A DNA stretch of 64,000 bases from JABJAG01 sp965222215 (GCA_965222215.1 OZ244931.1:1302001-1366000); one strand, 5' to 3'. Shown: positions 45,617-53,978, counted from the stretch's first letter. The notes: generated by a model not told the origin, from the letters alone. Program-made: numbers and translations.

Positions 45617-45976
45617 ATGAGCAAACAGGAAATCGATCGTTTCGTTGAAGCTCTCAAGTCCGATGCGGACATGCGCAACGCGCTGCGCGAGAACGCCGGC
45701 GGCGTCGGGTCGGTCGTCGAGTTCGCGCGCGGGCGCGATTACGACATCACGCCCGATGAAGTCCGCGATTACCTGCAGGAGAAGACCGACAAGGAGTTGA
45801 GCGACGAACAGCTCGACGCGGTCGCGGGCGGCAAGGGCCACCATCACCACCATCACGGTCACACGACCAGCACCCATACGGTGCAGACGACCGAGGTTGC
45901 CACGACGCAAACCGTCGAGGCGGAGACGACGGTCGACGTCGCCGCGGAAGCGGTGGCTGTCGTGGTCGTGACCTAA
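45617..45976 (+). CDS. Nif11-type RiPP precursor peptide 3 (His-rich core start)
   Basis: 119 residues with a 72-residue leader (IDRFVEALKSDADMRNAL; LSDEQLDAVAGG) and a 47-residue core. Directly after Gly-Gly comes KGHHHHHHGHTTSTH, then a Thr/Val/Ala/Glu-rich stretch ending AEAVAVVVVT as in precursors 1 and 2. The His run lies exactly at the cleavage site. GGGAGAGATACC before the ATG is its ribosome site. It is not an expression tag: it is embedded in a natural paralogue family. Confidence 0.88.
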   Translation: MSKQEIDRFVEALKSDADMRNALRENAGGVGSVVEFARGRDYDITPDEVRDYLQEKTDKELSDEQLDAVAGGKGHHHHHHGHTTSTHTVQTTEVATTQTVEAETTVDVAAEAVAVVVVT

Positions 45977-46008
45977 CGCCGATGCTTTTTGTGTAACGGG
46001 AGAAAGCC

Positions 46009-46380
46009 ATGAGCCAATCAGAAGTCGAACGTTTCGTCGCTGATCTCAAGGAAAACGATGCCCTGCGCGAGGAGCTGACGCTGAACGCCTCTGGGGTCGG
46101 GTCCGTGGTCGAGTTCGCCAAGGCGAAGGGCTACGACATCACCGCCGACGAGGCGCGCAGCTACATCCAGTCACAGACCGAGCAGGAATTGAGCGACGAA
46201 GAGCTCGACGCGGTCGCCGGCGGCAAGGGCGGTGGCGTCGATCCGAACGTGGCGACGAACGTAGCGGTGAGTGCGAATGTCACCGAGCAGGCGGCGGTCG
46301 CGGGCGTGACGGCGATCAACACACCGGCCGTCGAGGCGGTCATCGGCACCCAGACGCAAGCTGCCGTGGTCATCAACTGA
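46009..46380 (+). CDS. Nif11-type RiPP precursor peptide 4
   Basis: 123 residues, again with a 72-residue leader (VERFVADLKENDALREEL; LSDEELDAVAGG). The 51-residue core differs from 1-3: it begins KGGGVDPNVATNVAVSANV and continues AVAGVTAINTPAVEAVIG, ending AAVVIN. It lacks His and has more Asn and Gly. The ATG has GGGAGAAAGCC upstream, closely like precursor 2. It precedes the epimerase gene by 43 bases. Confidence 0.9.
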   Translation: MSQSEVERFVADLKENDALREELTLNASGVGSVVEFAKAKGYDITADEARSYIQSQTEQELSDEELDAVAGGKGGGVDPNVATNVAVSANVTEQAAVAGVTAINTPAVEAVIGTQTQAAVVIN

Positions 46381-46423
46381 ACACTCATCCGATAAACCGA
46401 TTGAACAAGGCTGAAGAAATTTC

Positions 46424-47938
46424 ATGATCGATCCCGCAGAAGACTATCGCGCCATCTTTGACGCCTATACGCCGGACGAGCTGCATACGCTCGCCAACAT
46501 CAAGCGATTCATGGAACGCCTGGTGACCGATCCGGTGTTCCGCGAGAAGCTTTCCGAGAACATGAACAACCTCGAGGAATTCGCGCAGAGCTACGGTATC
46601 GATGTGGACCCGAAGCTGATGCTGCCGCTGTTCAGCAGCGAGCATCTGAAGTACCGCCACAAGGACGAGGAGGCCCAGTGGCCGCTGTCCAAGATGTGGT
46701 CGGAGTACATCAGGAAGATGATCGCGCACCGCGACCACCTGCGCGACCACGGCGCCACGGAACATGTGAACCCGTCGTTCCATGTCTGGCGCGAGCGTCA
46801 GGTTTCGCGCGGGATGAGCGAACTGGGCGCGTCGGGCCCCAACATCACCCATCCGATCGTCGCCTACGAATTGTCCGACGGCTGCTCGGTCGGCTGCTGG
46901 TTCTGCGGCATCTCGGCGGAGCGCTTCCAGGGCTACCAGCCCTATACCGAGGAGGTCGCCAAGCTCTGGCGCGGCATGCTGCAGGTGATGGTCGACCGGT
47001 TCGGCAACGCGGCCCAGACGGGCTTCTGCTACTGGGCGACCGATCCGATGGACAATCCCGATTACGACAAATTCATCGAGGACCATTATCACGTCACCGG
47101 GTTCCTGCCGCAGACGACCAGCGCCGCGCCGCTAAAGGACGTGGCGCTGACGCGCCGGGTGATGGCGTTGTTCGACAAGTACCGTTGCGTGACCAACCGC
47201 TTCTCCATCGTGAACCTGAAGACGTTCAACAGGGTGCAGGAGGAATTCACGGCGGACGAGCTGATGGGCGTGGAGCTCGTGTCGCAGAACCACGAGGCGA
47301 TCATGTCGAAGGCCAACGCCGGCCGGGCCCGCGAGCGCAAGGAAAAGCTGCGCGCGGCGGGCAGGGACGACAAGATTTCCATTGGCGACGACGATCACGC
47401 GACCATCGCCTGCGTCAGCGGTTTCCTGATCAATCTGCCGCTGCGCACGGTGCGCATGGTGTCGCCGACACGCGGCGGCGAACGCTGGCCGCTGGGCTAT
47501 CGCGTCTACGACGAGCGCAAGTTCGAGACCGCCGAAGAGTTCGCGGCGGTCATCGACGAACTGATCGAACGTCACTGCGGCAACGAGTTGAAGCCGACCG
47601 ATGTTCTGGCATTCCGTCCGGACCTGGAATACACGGCGTTCGACGACGGCTTCGAGGTGCGCAACAACACCAAGATTCACACCTTCCGGGGCCTCGACTA
47701 TGCGGCCCGGTTGGGCCGGCTGGTCGCAGAGGGCGACCTGACAGTCGGCCAGGTCCAGGCGGAACTGATCGCCGGCGGGGCCGACGTGTTCATGGTCTGC
47801 GAGACCCTGCAGGGCCTGTTCAACCAGGGCCTGTTCGACGACGATCCGAAACATGGCGGCATCGGTCCGCGCCCGCGCATGCTCGAGGTCACGACCAACG
47901 AGCCGACCATCGAGGACGCGGCGGCGGGTAACGCCTAA
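46424..47938 (+). CDS. Radical SAM RiPP amino acid epimerase (PoyD family)
   Basis: 504 residues. The cluster motif is C154-x3-C158-x2-C161 (CSVGCWFCGIS). It is followed by family-specific blocks: YTEEVAKLWRGML, FCYWATDPMDNPDYD, and GFLPQTTSAAP. These mark the radical SAM epimerases that convert L- to D-residues in proteusin and Nif11 RiPPs (PoyD, PlpD, OspD are characterised). Residues about 20-70 (IKRFMERLVTDPVFREKL ... EEFAQSYGIDVDPKLM) look Nif11-like and may bind the leader. It lies between precursors 4 and 5. The D-residue pattern cannot be read from sequence. Confidence 0.92.
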   Translation: MIDPAEDYRAIFDAYTPDELHTLANIKRFMERLVTDPVFREKLSENMNNLEEFAQSYGIDVDPKLMLPLFSSEHLKYRHKDEEAQWPLSKMWSEYIRKMIAHRDHLRDHGATEHVNPSFHVWRERQVSRGMSELGASGPNITHPIVAYELSDGCSVGCWFCGISAERFQGYQPYTEEVAKLWRGMLQVMVDRFGNAAQTGFCYWATDPMDNPDYDKFIEDHYHVTGFLPQTTSAAPLKDVALTRRVMALFDKYRCVTNRFSIVNLKTFNRVQEEFTADELMGVELVSQNHEAIMSKANAGRARERKEKLRAAGRDDKISIGDDDHATIACVSGFLINLPLRTVRMVSPTRGGERWPLGYRVYDERKFETAEEFAAVIDELIERHCGNELKPTDVLAFRPDLEYTAFDDGFEVRNNTKIHTFRGLDYAARLGRLVAEGDLTVGQVQAELIAGGADVFMVCETLQGLFNQGLFDDDPKHGGIGPRPRMLEVTTNEPTIEDAAAGNA

Positions 47939-47957
47939 TCGCAGAAGGAATCGCAGT

Positions 47958-48326
47958 ATGAGCAAGTCGGAAATCGAACGCTTCAACGCCGACGTCAAGG
48001 CGAGCGAAGAGATGCAGAAGGAACTGGCCGAAGCCGGTTCCGGCATCGGATCGGTCATCGAGTTCGCCAGAGAACGCGGTTACGAATTTTCCGCCGACGA
48101 TGTGCGCAACCATGTTGAAGCGAGCACGGGCGAAGCATTGAGCGAGGAGCAACTCGATGCGATTGCAGGTGGCGGGACGGTGCATACCCACACAACCTTG
48201 AACACGAACACACATATAAACACGAACACCAATGTGAGCACCACGGCGGAAGCCACCACGGAAGTTGTGGTTTCGCACGTCGCGGTCGCGGCAGGCGGCG
48301 CTCCCATAACAATTTTCGTCAGCTAG
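47958..48326 (+). CDS. Nif11-type RiPP precursor peptide 5 (Asn/Thr-rich core)
   Basis: 122 residues: a 72-residue leader (IERFNADVKASEEMQKEL; LSEEQLDAIAGG) and a 50-residue core. The core's first half alternates Thr, Asn and His (GTVHTHTTLNTNTHINTNTN), then becomes aliphatic (TTEVVVSHVAVAA) and ends GGAPITIFVS. Alternating Asn recalls the C-terminal half of polytheonamide. AGAAGGAA precedes the ATG. It is 19 bases after the epimerase and its stop overlaps the convergent GNAT gene by four bases. Confidence 0.9.
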   Translation: MSKSEIERFNADVKASEEMQKELAEAGSGIGSVIEFARERGYEFSADDVRNHVEASTGEALSEEQLDAIAGGGTVHTHTTLNTNTHINTNTNVSTTAEATTEVVVSHVAVAAGGAPITIFVS

Positions 48327-49231
48327 CCGGCTTCGTCCGGAGCACTCGACCGGACCGCCGTGCAGGCGTAGCCCATATATTCCAGCCAGGGACGCATGCG
48401 CCGCGCGGCGAATTTCGCCATGCGGGGCTCCTCCATGGGCACGGTCCAGATAAATCGCGGCAGGTCGGTGTGCGCGCGCTGGCGCTGTACCGCCTCCCAC
48501 CAGAGCGGGACGATCCGCCCCGCCCCCTGGATTGACGTCAGCACCCAGGAGCAGGTCCAGCGCAGGGTGTCGTCGTCCAGGATGTGGGTCACGATCCAGC
48601 CGACGATCCGCTCGCCCTGGTACAGAACGACGCTCGTCTCCGCGTGGCAGTCCGCCTCAAAATCGAACGGGTTGAGCGTATCCGGAAACAATGCCGGATC
48701 GGCAATCTTTCGCGCTTTCAGGTCGTCGCGCGCGGCCTCGCTCGCCTCGGCCCAGAGCCCGACCCGGTAGCCCTCGGGCACGCGCGCGCGGGTCAGCCAC
48801 GGCGTCTGCCCGGCCAGGTCGAGGGTCGTCTTGCAGACAAGCTGGCGCACGGTCGGCTTCGCGTAGCCGCAGCGCGTGAGGAACCGCGCGTAAGACTGGT
48901 CGTCGGCATTGAGAGTGAAGATATGAGCGCCCAGGTGGTAGCCGCGTGCGACGAACGTGTCGTGCAGGCTGTTGACCATGTCCGTCCCGACGCCCCGGTT
49001 GCGGTAAAGGGCCGCGACATACGCCGAAATCATTTCGTATTCGCCGTGGGGTCCGCCCATGCCGAAGGCCAGGCCCAGGGGTTCGCCGTCCTCGCCCGTG
49101 GCGCCGATGTAAACCATCTCGCGGTCGGGCGGTGTCTCGACCTGTACGCGCAGCAGCGGATAGGTGAAAGCCGCGAACGGCCGGGTCGCCTCGCGCGGGA
49201 TCTCGGAAATGGTGATGCCAGGCTTGCTCAC
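48323..49231 (-). CDS. GNAT family N-acetyltransferase adjoining the precursor genes
   Basis: 302 residues. One GNAT domain is clear in the first half: YIGATGEDGEPLGLAFG strand, ALYRNRGVGTDMVNSLHD (acetyl-CoA loop RNRGVG) and FTLNADDQSYARFLTRCGY. The second half may be a degenerate second GNAT unit (SVVLYQGERIVGWIV). It uses acetyl-CoA; the acceptor is unknown. It overlaps the last precursor gene tail to tail. Whether it acetylates the peptide is open. Confidence 0.8.
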   Translation of the reverse strand: MSKPGITISEIPREATRPFAAFTYPLLRVQVETPPDREMVYIGATGEDGEPLGLAFGMGGPHGEYEMISAYVAALYRNRGVGTDMVNSLHDTFVARGYHLGAHIFTLNADDQSYARFLTRCGYAKPTVRQLVCKTTLDLAGQTPWLTRARVPEGYRVGLWAEASEAARDDLKARKIADPALFPDTLNPFDFEADCHAETSVVLYQGERIVGWIVTHILDDDTLRWTCSWVLTSIQGAGRIVPLWWEAVQRQRAHTDLPRFIWTVPMEEPRMAKFAARRMRPWLEYMGYACTAVRSSAPDEAG

Positions 49232-49355
49232 GCCGGGATTCTAGCAGATCGGCGCCGTGCGCCCATCGTCCGTATGCACCCCCGGCGAATCGACACCCGT
49301 GAGCTGTTGTGCGATCACTCTTGGCAAGGAAACAGGCAATTCCGGGAGACACGGC

Positions 49356-50579
49356 ATGGCCACGACCACTGCGAACAAACCGACGGATTCCATCGAGGGC
49401 ACCGGCTATCCGCTGGCGTTCAAGATGAAGCAGGGAACCGGCAGACCCGGCGTGCTGGGTATCGAGCCGTCGCGCGACGTGATTACCGTGGAATCGCGCC
49501 AGATGGCCGGCTTCCAGAAGGAAGGCGTCGTCACCGAGGGCACCGACGGATCCGTCTGGCGGATGGCGACCGACGAGGGCAGGCATCTCGGCGGCACGGA
49601 CCTCGCGCCTTTTCCGCTGGGCTATTTCAATGCCGGCCTGCACGCCGACCTGCTGAACCGGATCCTGGCCATCGCCAAGGCCCGCTCGATCCCGCTCGAC
49701 GATGTGAAGCTCGATCTCGCCAACGGTTACTACATCGTCGGGTCGTTCATTCGCGGCGACGGCGTGGGCCATGGCGAGCCGGCGCAGATCACCGCGAAGA
49801 TCGCGTCTTCGGCGTCGGCGGAAGACGTTGGCACGCTGGTGCGCGATGCGGTCAAGGCGTCGCCCGCGCTCGACCTGATGCGGACGGCGCTCGACAACAC
49901 CTTCGCGATCTATGTGAACGGGCGCCGGCGCGTGGTGCAGACCCTGACGAACTCCGAAGCCCCGGACGCCGCCGACCCCTACAAGACCCACGCCGCGCCG
50001 CCGTCGCCGATGGACGGTTCGGACGAGCTTTCGGATATCGTCTGGAAGACCGGGGAGGTCGAGGCGGGCGAGGCCCAGCCGGCGCCGACCGGGACGGACG
50101 CCAAGCTGAAGCGGATCGTGCGCACGGTCCCCGGGCACAGCGAACTGCTCGACCCGGCGGGCGTGACCGAGACCGATACCTATCTCGGCATGGACGGAAT
50201 GAGCCACTTCAAGCTCAAGTCGGACGAACGCACCGATATCGATCAGGCGCCGAGCGGGCTGGCCATTGCGGCCGCCGGCATCGCCTTCTGCTACATGACC
50301 CAGATCGGCCGCTACATCCATCACCAGAAATTCGCGATTCGCGGCGTGCGGCTGGTGCAGCACACGCCGTTCTCCACGACAGGCCATCCGGTGGACGGGA
50401 GCTGGACCGGCCGGGCGGAGCCCGCCGACACCCACCTGTTCCTGTCGGGCGAGGAAGACGACGAGACCCACGAGCGGCTGATGACCATTGCCGCCAACAC
50501 CTGCTACCTGCACGCGACCATGGGCGCGGCGCTGGAGCCGGTCGTGGCCGTGGAGCTTAACGGCAAGAAGGTCGGCTAG
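49356..50579 (+). CDS. OsmC family protein (two-domain)
   Basis: 407 residues, about three times a simple OsmC. The redox Cys pair typical of OsmC/Ohr appears late in the protein (GIAFCYMTQIGRY and IAANTCYLHATM). The N-terminal half also has an OsmC-like Gly/strand pattern (EPAQITAKIASSASAEDVGTL) with a Cys-less site. OsmC proteins are thiol peroxidases acting on organic hydroperoxides. The ATG is chosen at 49356 because CGGGAG precedes it. Confidence 0.78.
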   Translation: MATTTANKPTDSIEGTGYPLAFKMKQGTGRPGVLGIEPSRDVITVESRQMAGFQKEGVVTEGTDGSVWRMATDEGRHLGGTDLAPFPLGYFNAGLHADLLNRILAIAKARSIPLDDVKLDLANGYYIVGSFIRGDGVGHGEPAQITAKIASSASAEDVGTLVRDAVKASPALDLMRTALDNTFAIYVNGRRRVVQTLTNSEAPDAADPYKTHAAPPSPMDGSDELSDIVWKTGEVEAGEAQPAPTGTDAKLKRIVRTVPGHSELLDPAGVTETDTYLGMDGMSHFKLKSDERTDIDQAPSGLAIAAAGIAFCYMTQIGRYIHHQKFAIRGVRLVQHTPFSTTGHPVDGSWTGRAEPADTHLFLSGEEDDETHERLMTIAANTCYLHATMGAALEPVVAVELNGKKVG

Positions 50580-50594
50580 GTCAGCGCCTGAAGC

Positions 50595-50649
50595 GCCCTC
50601 ATGCTGGGCTTCCTTATCCCGAGCTTGTCGAGGGACGAAGTATGAGGGC
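50595..50649. repeat. Palindromic intergenic repeat (REP-like)
   Basis: GCCCTCAT (50595-50602) is matched by ATGAGGGC (50642-50649) around an inner arm with CCGAGCTTGTCGAGGG. This resembles the short dispersed palindromes found between genes in alphaproteobacteria. It lies between tail-to-tail genes and could also work as a bidirectional terminator, though without a U tract. Confidence 0.7.
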
Positions 50650-50660
50650 TCAGTCGGGCA

Positions 50661-51302
50661 CTAGAGCTTCCGGTACATGAGCGCGGTGTGGTCGGCGTTG
50701 GGAATCTTCGCGAACGGTCGCGTGCCCTCGAACTCGAAGCCGGCGTAGTGCACTTCGCCGATTGAGGCAAAGCCCACCGCCTCGAAGGTGCGCCGCGAGG
50801 CCGCGTTGGTGGCGTCCGACACCGCGGCCGTCATTCCGCGCACGGATGCGTTTTCGAGGCACAGGCGCAGCAGCTCCCGTCCCGTTCCCCGGTTCCGGTG
50901 CCCATCGTCGACAGCCAGCATGTGGACGTGCAGGCAGCATTCGAGTTCGTCCTTCGGGCGTGAACCGAAGTCGGCTTCGAGTTCTTCCAGAAGTGCGCCA
51001 ATGGGGGCGTAGTTCGGTGACGCGGCGACAGCTGCCTCGGACGGCAGCCACGTGAAGGCCGTGGCCAGTGCGGTCCCGATCACGATGCCGTCCCGGGAAG
51101 CGAGGACCGACAGTTCCGGTTCGAGCGCGCCGGGCGTGGTAAGCGAAAGCATTTCGACAAGTTCGTCCATGGTCTGCCCGCTGGCGACGGCGAGCGGTTC
51201 ATGCCGGGAAAACACGTCGGCGATAAGGCGCGCCGCCGGCCCGAAGTTGTCCGGACGCACGAGGTCGTAGCGGATACCGCCGGATTCCAACGGAAACTGC
51301 AT
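50661..51302 (-). CDS. GNAT family N-acetyltransferase
   Basis: 213 residues. The acetyl-CoA loop is in DGHRNRGTGRELLRLCLE, preceded by the strand CLHVHMLAV and followed by DATNAASRRTFEAVGF, the standard GNAT order. The ATG at 51302 has AGGGAA upstream; longer frames exist but without a ribosome site. Acceptor unknown. It is divergent from the amidase. Confidence 0.8.
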   Translation of the reverse strand: MQFPLESGGIRYDLVRPDNFGPAARLIADVFSRHEPLAVASGQTMDELVEMLSLTTPGALEPELSVLASRDGIVIGTALATAFTWLPSEAAVAASPNYAPIGALLEELEADFGSRPKDELECCLHVHMLAVDDGHRNRGTGRELLRLCLENASVRGMTAAVSDATNAASRRTFEAVGFASIGEVHYAGFEFEGTRPFAKIPNADHTALMYRKL

Positions 51303-51358
51303 GTCTGGTTCCCTGTGTCTGTCGGTGAGACAATAACGCCAATCCAGGGGGAGAGACC

Positions 51359-52777
51359 ATGAACGCAAAACCGGATATCGATATCGCGCCGCTTGCGGAT
51401 CTGATCGCCGCGCGCCGCGCCGGAACGCTGAAAGCAGCGGAGATCGCCGACTGGGCGATCGCCAACCACGAGGCCCGGGGTGAGGCCTTCCACGCCTACA
51501 AGACCTGGGACACGGACCTGCTGCGCAAACAGGCGGCCGCGGCCGATGCGGCACAGGCAGCGGAGGTCGATCTCGGCGCGCTTCAGGGTATCCCGGTCTC
51601 GATCAAGGACCTGGTGGGTGTGCGCGGCTACCCGACATTCGCCGGCTGCCCGCGCGAACTGCCCGCCGAATGGCGGCGCGAGGGACCCGTCGTCACCGCG
51701 ATCCGCAAGCAGCTCGGGGTGATCTCGGGCAAGACCCACACGGTGCAGTTCGCCTTCGGCGGGCTCGGTGTGAACCCCCACTGGGGCGCGCCGCGCAACC
51801 CGTGGGGCGACGGCGAGCACCGCTCGCCCGGCGGGTCCAGCTCCGGCGCCGGGGTGAGCCTGCACGAGGGCTCGGCCCTGCTGGCCATCGGGACAGATAC
51901 CGCCGGTTCGGTGCGCATGCCCGCGGCGATGACCGGCAACACCGGGATGCGCCCCGCGTGGGGCCGCTGGTCGACCGATGGGATCACGCCGCTCGCCACG
52001 CCCCTCGACACACCGGGGCCGCTGGCCCGCACGGTTGCCGACATGGCGATCGGCTTCGCGGCCATCGACCCGCTGATCGCCGAAGACCCGGTGGCGTGGC
52101 TCGAACGCCAGTCACTGGCCTCGCTGCAGGATTTCAATGTCGGCGTCCTCGACTGGTGTTTCGAGGACTGTGAGCCGGGCATTACCGAGACGGTGCAGGC
52201 TGCGCTGGAGGAACTGGGGAAGGCGGGGCTGCGCCTGTCGTCGGCCGAATTGCCCCACATGGACGACGTGACGGAAATCTTCTCCCGCGGCGGGCTGCAC
52301 GTCGGCGAGATGGTCCAGTTCATGTCCGACGAGATGGCCGACTACCGTAAGGATTTGGATCCGAACGTCGCGATACGCCTGGAATCGGCCGAGACCTACC
52401 CGGCGGCGGAACACCGGCGGCGGCTCAAGGCCCTCGACCGCATGGGCAAGGCCGCCAACGCATCCTTCGGCGCGTTCCACGCGATGGTCGGCCCGACGGC
52501 GCCCGCCACGCCGCCGCTGATGTCGGAAATCGAGGACGATCCAGAACACCACCTGGCGGTGAACCTGCTGATGTGCCGAAACACCAATATCCCGAGCCTG
52601 CTGCACCTGTGCGGGGTGACGCTGCCCGTCGGGCTCGACGCAGCGGGCATGCCGGTGGGCCTGCAGATCTGCGCGCCGGCCGGCCAGGAGGAAACCGCGA
52701 TCGCCCTCGCACTGGCGTGCGAGCGCGCGCTGGGCACCGCGCGTGACAGGCTCGGCGTTCCGCCGATGTGCCGTTAG
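51359..52777 (+). CDS. Amidase (amidase signature family)
   Basis: 472 residues. The Ser-cisSer-Lys triad is visible: Lys in VSIKDLVGV near residue 82, Ser in GGSSSGAGVSLHEGSALLAIG and the later Ser in TDTAGSVRMPAA. The family cleaves a carboxamide bond in the cytoplasm; the substrate is unknown. Residue order and length are normal for the family. It ends four bases before the C45 gene's stop in a tail-to-tail layout. Confidence 0.9.
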   Translation: MNAKPDIDIAPLADLIAARRAGTLKAAEIADWAIANHEARGEAFHAYKTWDTDLLRKQAAAADAAQAAEVDLGALQGIPVSIKDLVGVRGYPTFAGCPRELPAEWRREGPVVTAIRKQLGVISGKTHTVQFAFGGLGVNPHWGAPRNPWGDGEHRSPGGSSSGAGVSLHEGSALLAIGTDTAGSVRMPAAMTGNTGMRPAWGRWSTDGITPLATPLDTPGPLARTVADMAIGFAAIDPLIAEDPVAWLERQSLASLQDFNVGVLDWCFEDCEPGITETVQAALEELGKAGLRLSSAELPHMDDVTEIFSRGGLHVGEMVQFMSDEMADYRKDLDPNVAIRLESAETYPAAEHRRRLKALDRMGKAANASFGAFHAMVGPTAPATPPLMSEIEDDPEHHLAVNLLMCRNTNIPSLLHLCGVTLPVGLDAAGMPVGLQICAPAGQEETAIALALACERALGTARDRLGVPPMCR

Positions 52778-52781
52778 ACCG

Positions 52782-53924
52782 CTACTCCGCCGCTTCGCGC
52801 GCGGCCTCGCTGCCGTCGAGTGTGTGCAGCACGAAGTCGTGCTCGCAGGGCGGGCCGTCGGCGACGAGCATGGTGCGTTCGTTCAGGTCGAAGATGAACG
52901 CGGCGTTGGTCATGGTGCGCTTGGCCTCGGGCTGGCGTTCGTCCGGGTGGCGGCAGATCGCGTTCGGGTGCCCGAAATGGTCGGCCAGCGCGACCTGCAT
53001 CACGGCGGCATCCAGCTTTCCGATGTGCTTGCGCAGCAGCCGGTCGAGCCGGTTGGCGCGGTAGAGCGTGCTCGTGGAGATACGCTCCATCTGCGAGGGG
53101 CCGTGGCGCGGGTCGATGAAGTGGTTCGAGTGGGTCACAAGGCCGTCGGTCGGGAAGATGTAGGACAGCGCGTCGGGGCTGGTCTCGATGTCGATGACCT
53201 CGCCGTCGGCATGGCCGACCACGAAGTTGGCGGAGCAGACGCGCTTCGTGGCCGTGATCGGCAGCAGCGCCATGTCGTAGGTCTCGGCGTCGAGCACCTC
53301 GCGACAGCGCATGTGGAAAGGCTTTTCGTACGGGTTGCGCCCGTCATGGTCCGAAACGAGGCCGTTCTCGACCAGCCCGATACCGTGTTCGTTGACGCCC
53401 ATCTTGGCGCCGACGATCCCGGCTTCGGTGTAGCAGAGCATGTTCGCGCCGTTGTCGCGGGTGATCCGCAGGATGACGCAACGTCCGTGGACGCCGGCGA
53501 GCCAGTCCCAGTTCTGGCCCAGGATCGTGCGCCCGTTGGCGCTGGCTTCCGGCAGCACCCCGAAGGTCGAGCAGCCGTCCGCCTCGACCGACAGGCCGGA
53601 CTTGTCGTTCGCCCGGGCCTCGTCGCCGAACAGCCCGAAGGTGATCTCGTAGCGCGCGTTCAGCATCGCGATGTCGCCAAGGGGCAGTTCCGCGCCGTCG
53701 GAAATGCCGCGCATCTCCTCGGCATAGTCGGCGTTCTGCTCGCGCATGACATCGACCCATTTCACGCCTTCGGCGCGGGCCGCCTCGGCGCTCAGGCCGC
53801 CAGCCTGGAACCGGGCCAGGTAGGTGTCGATGTTCTCGGCGATCTGCGTCGACAGTTCGCGACCGTGGACGAGGCCACGCTCGTAGGGGTCGCTGCCGAG
53901 ATTGAGGACGGGAAGGGCGGTCAT
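52782..53924 (-). CDS. C45 family autoproteolytic acyltransferase/hydrolase
   Basis: 380 residues resembling the acyl-CoA:6-aminopenicillanate acyltransferase (C45) group. The cleavage and nucleophile site is in EADGCSTFGV (Gly-Cys at about 116-117), after which the Cys becomes the N-terminal nucleophile. WDWLAGV and VENGLVSDHDG are further family patterns. Family members self-process and then act on amides or acyl groups. The ATG at 53924 follows CGAGCC..CCC without a strong ribosome site, but the conserved part starts right there. Confidence 0.83.
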   Translation of the reverse strand: MTALPVLNLGSDPYERGLVHGRELSTQIAENIDTYLARFQAGGLSAEAARAEGVKWVDVMREQNADYAEEMRGISDGAELPLGDIAMLNARYEITFGLFGDEARANDKSGLSVEADGCSTFGVLPEASANGRTILGQNWDWLAGVHGRCVILRITRDNGANMLCYTEAGIVGAKMGVNEHGIGLVENGLVSDHDGRNPYEKPFHMRCREVLDAETYDMALLPITATKRVCSANFVVGHADGEVIDIETSPDALSYIFPTDGLVTHSNHFIDPRHGPSQMERISTSTLYRANRLDRLLRKHIGKLDAAVMQVALADHFGHPNAICRHPDERQPEAKRTMTNAAFIFDLNERTMLVADGPPCEHDFVLHTLDGSEAAREAAE

Positions 53925-53978
53925 GGGACGGCTCCGTGATTGGGTTGAGCCCACTATAGCAAATGCCGCAATTTCTTC

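Noticed and set aside
45839..45856. HHHHHH in precursor 3 as a cloning tag or assembly artefact
   Set aside because: It lies inside a natural paralogue, with degenerate codons (CAC/CAT mix), and neighbours have milder His clusters at the same place.
44579..48326. Precursors as ordinary nitrogen-fixation Nif11 proteins
   Set aside because: They carry Gly-Gly endings, hypervariable tails, and sit beside a C39 exporter and radical SAM RiPP enzymes; no nif genes are present.
44579..48326. Precursors as lanthipeptides or sactipeptides
   Set aside because: No Cys occurs in any of the five cores and no LanM/LanC or sactionine-type SPASM gene is seen.
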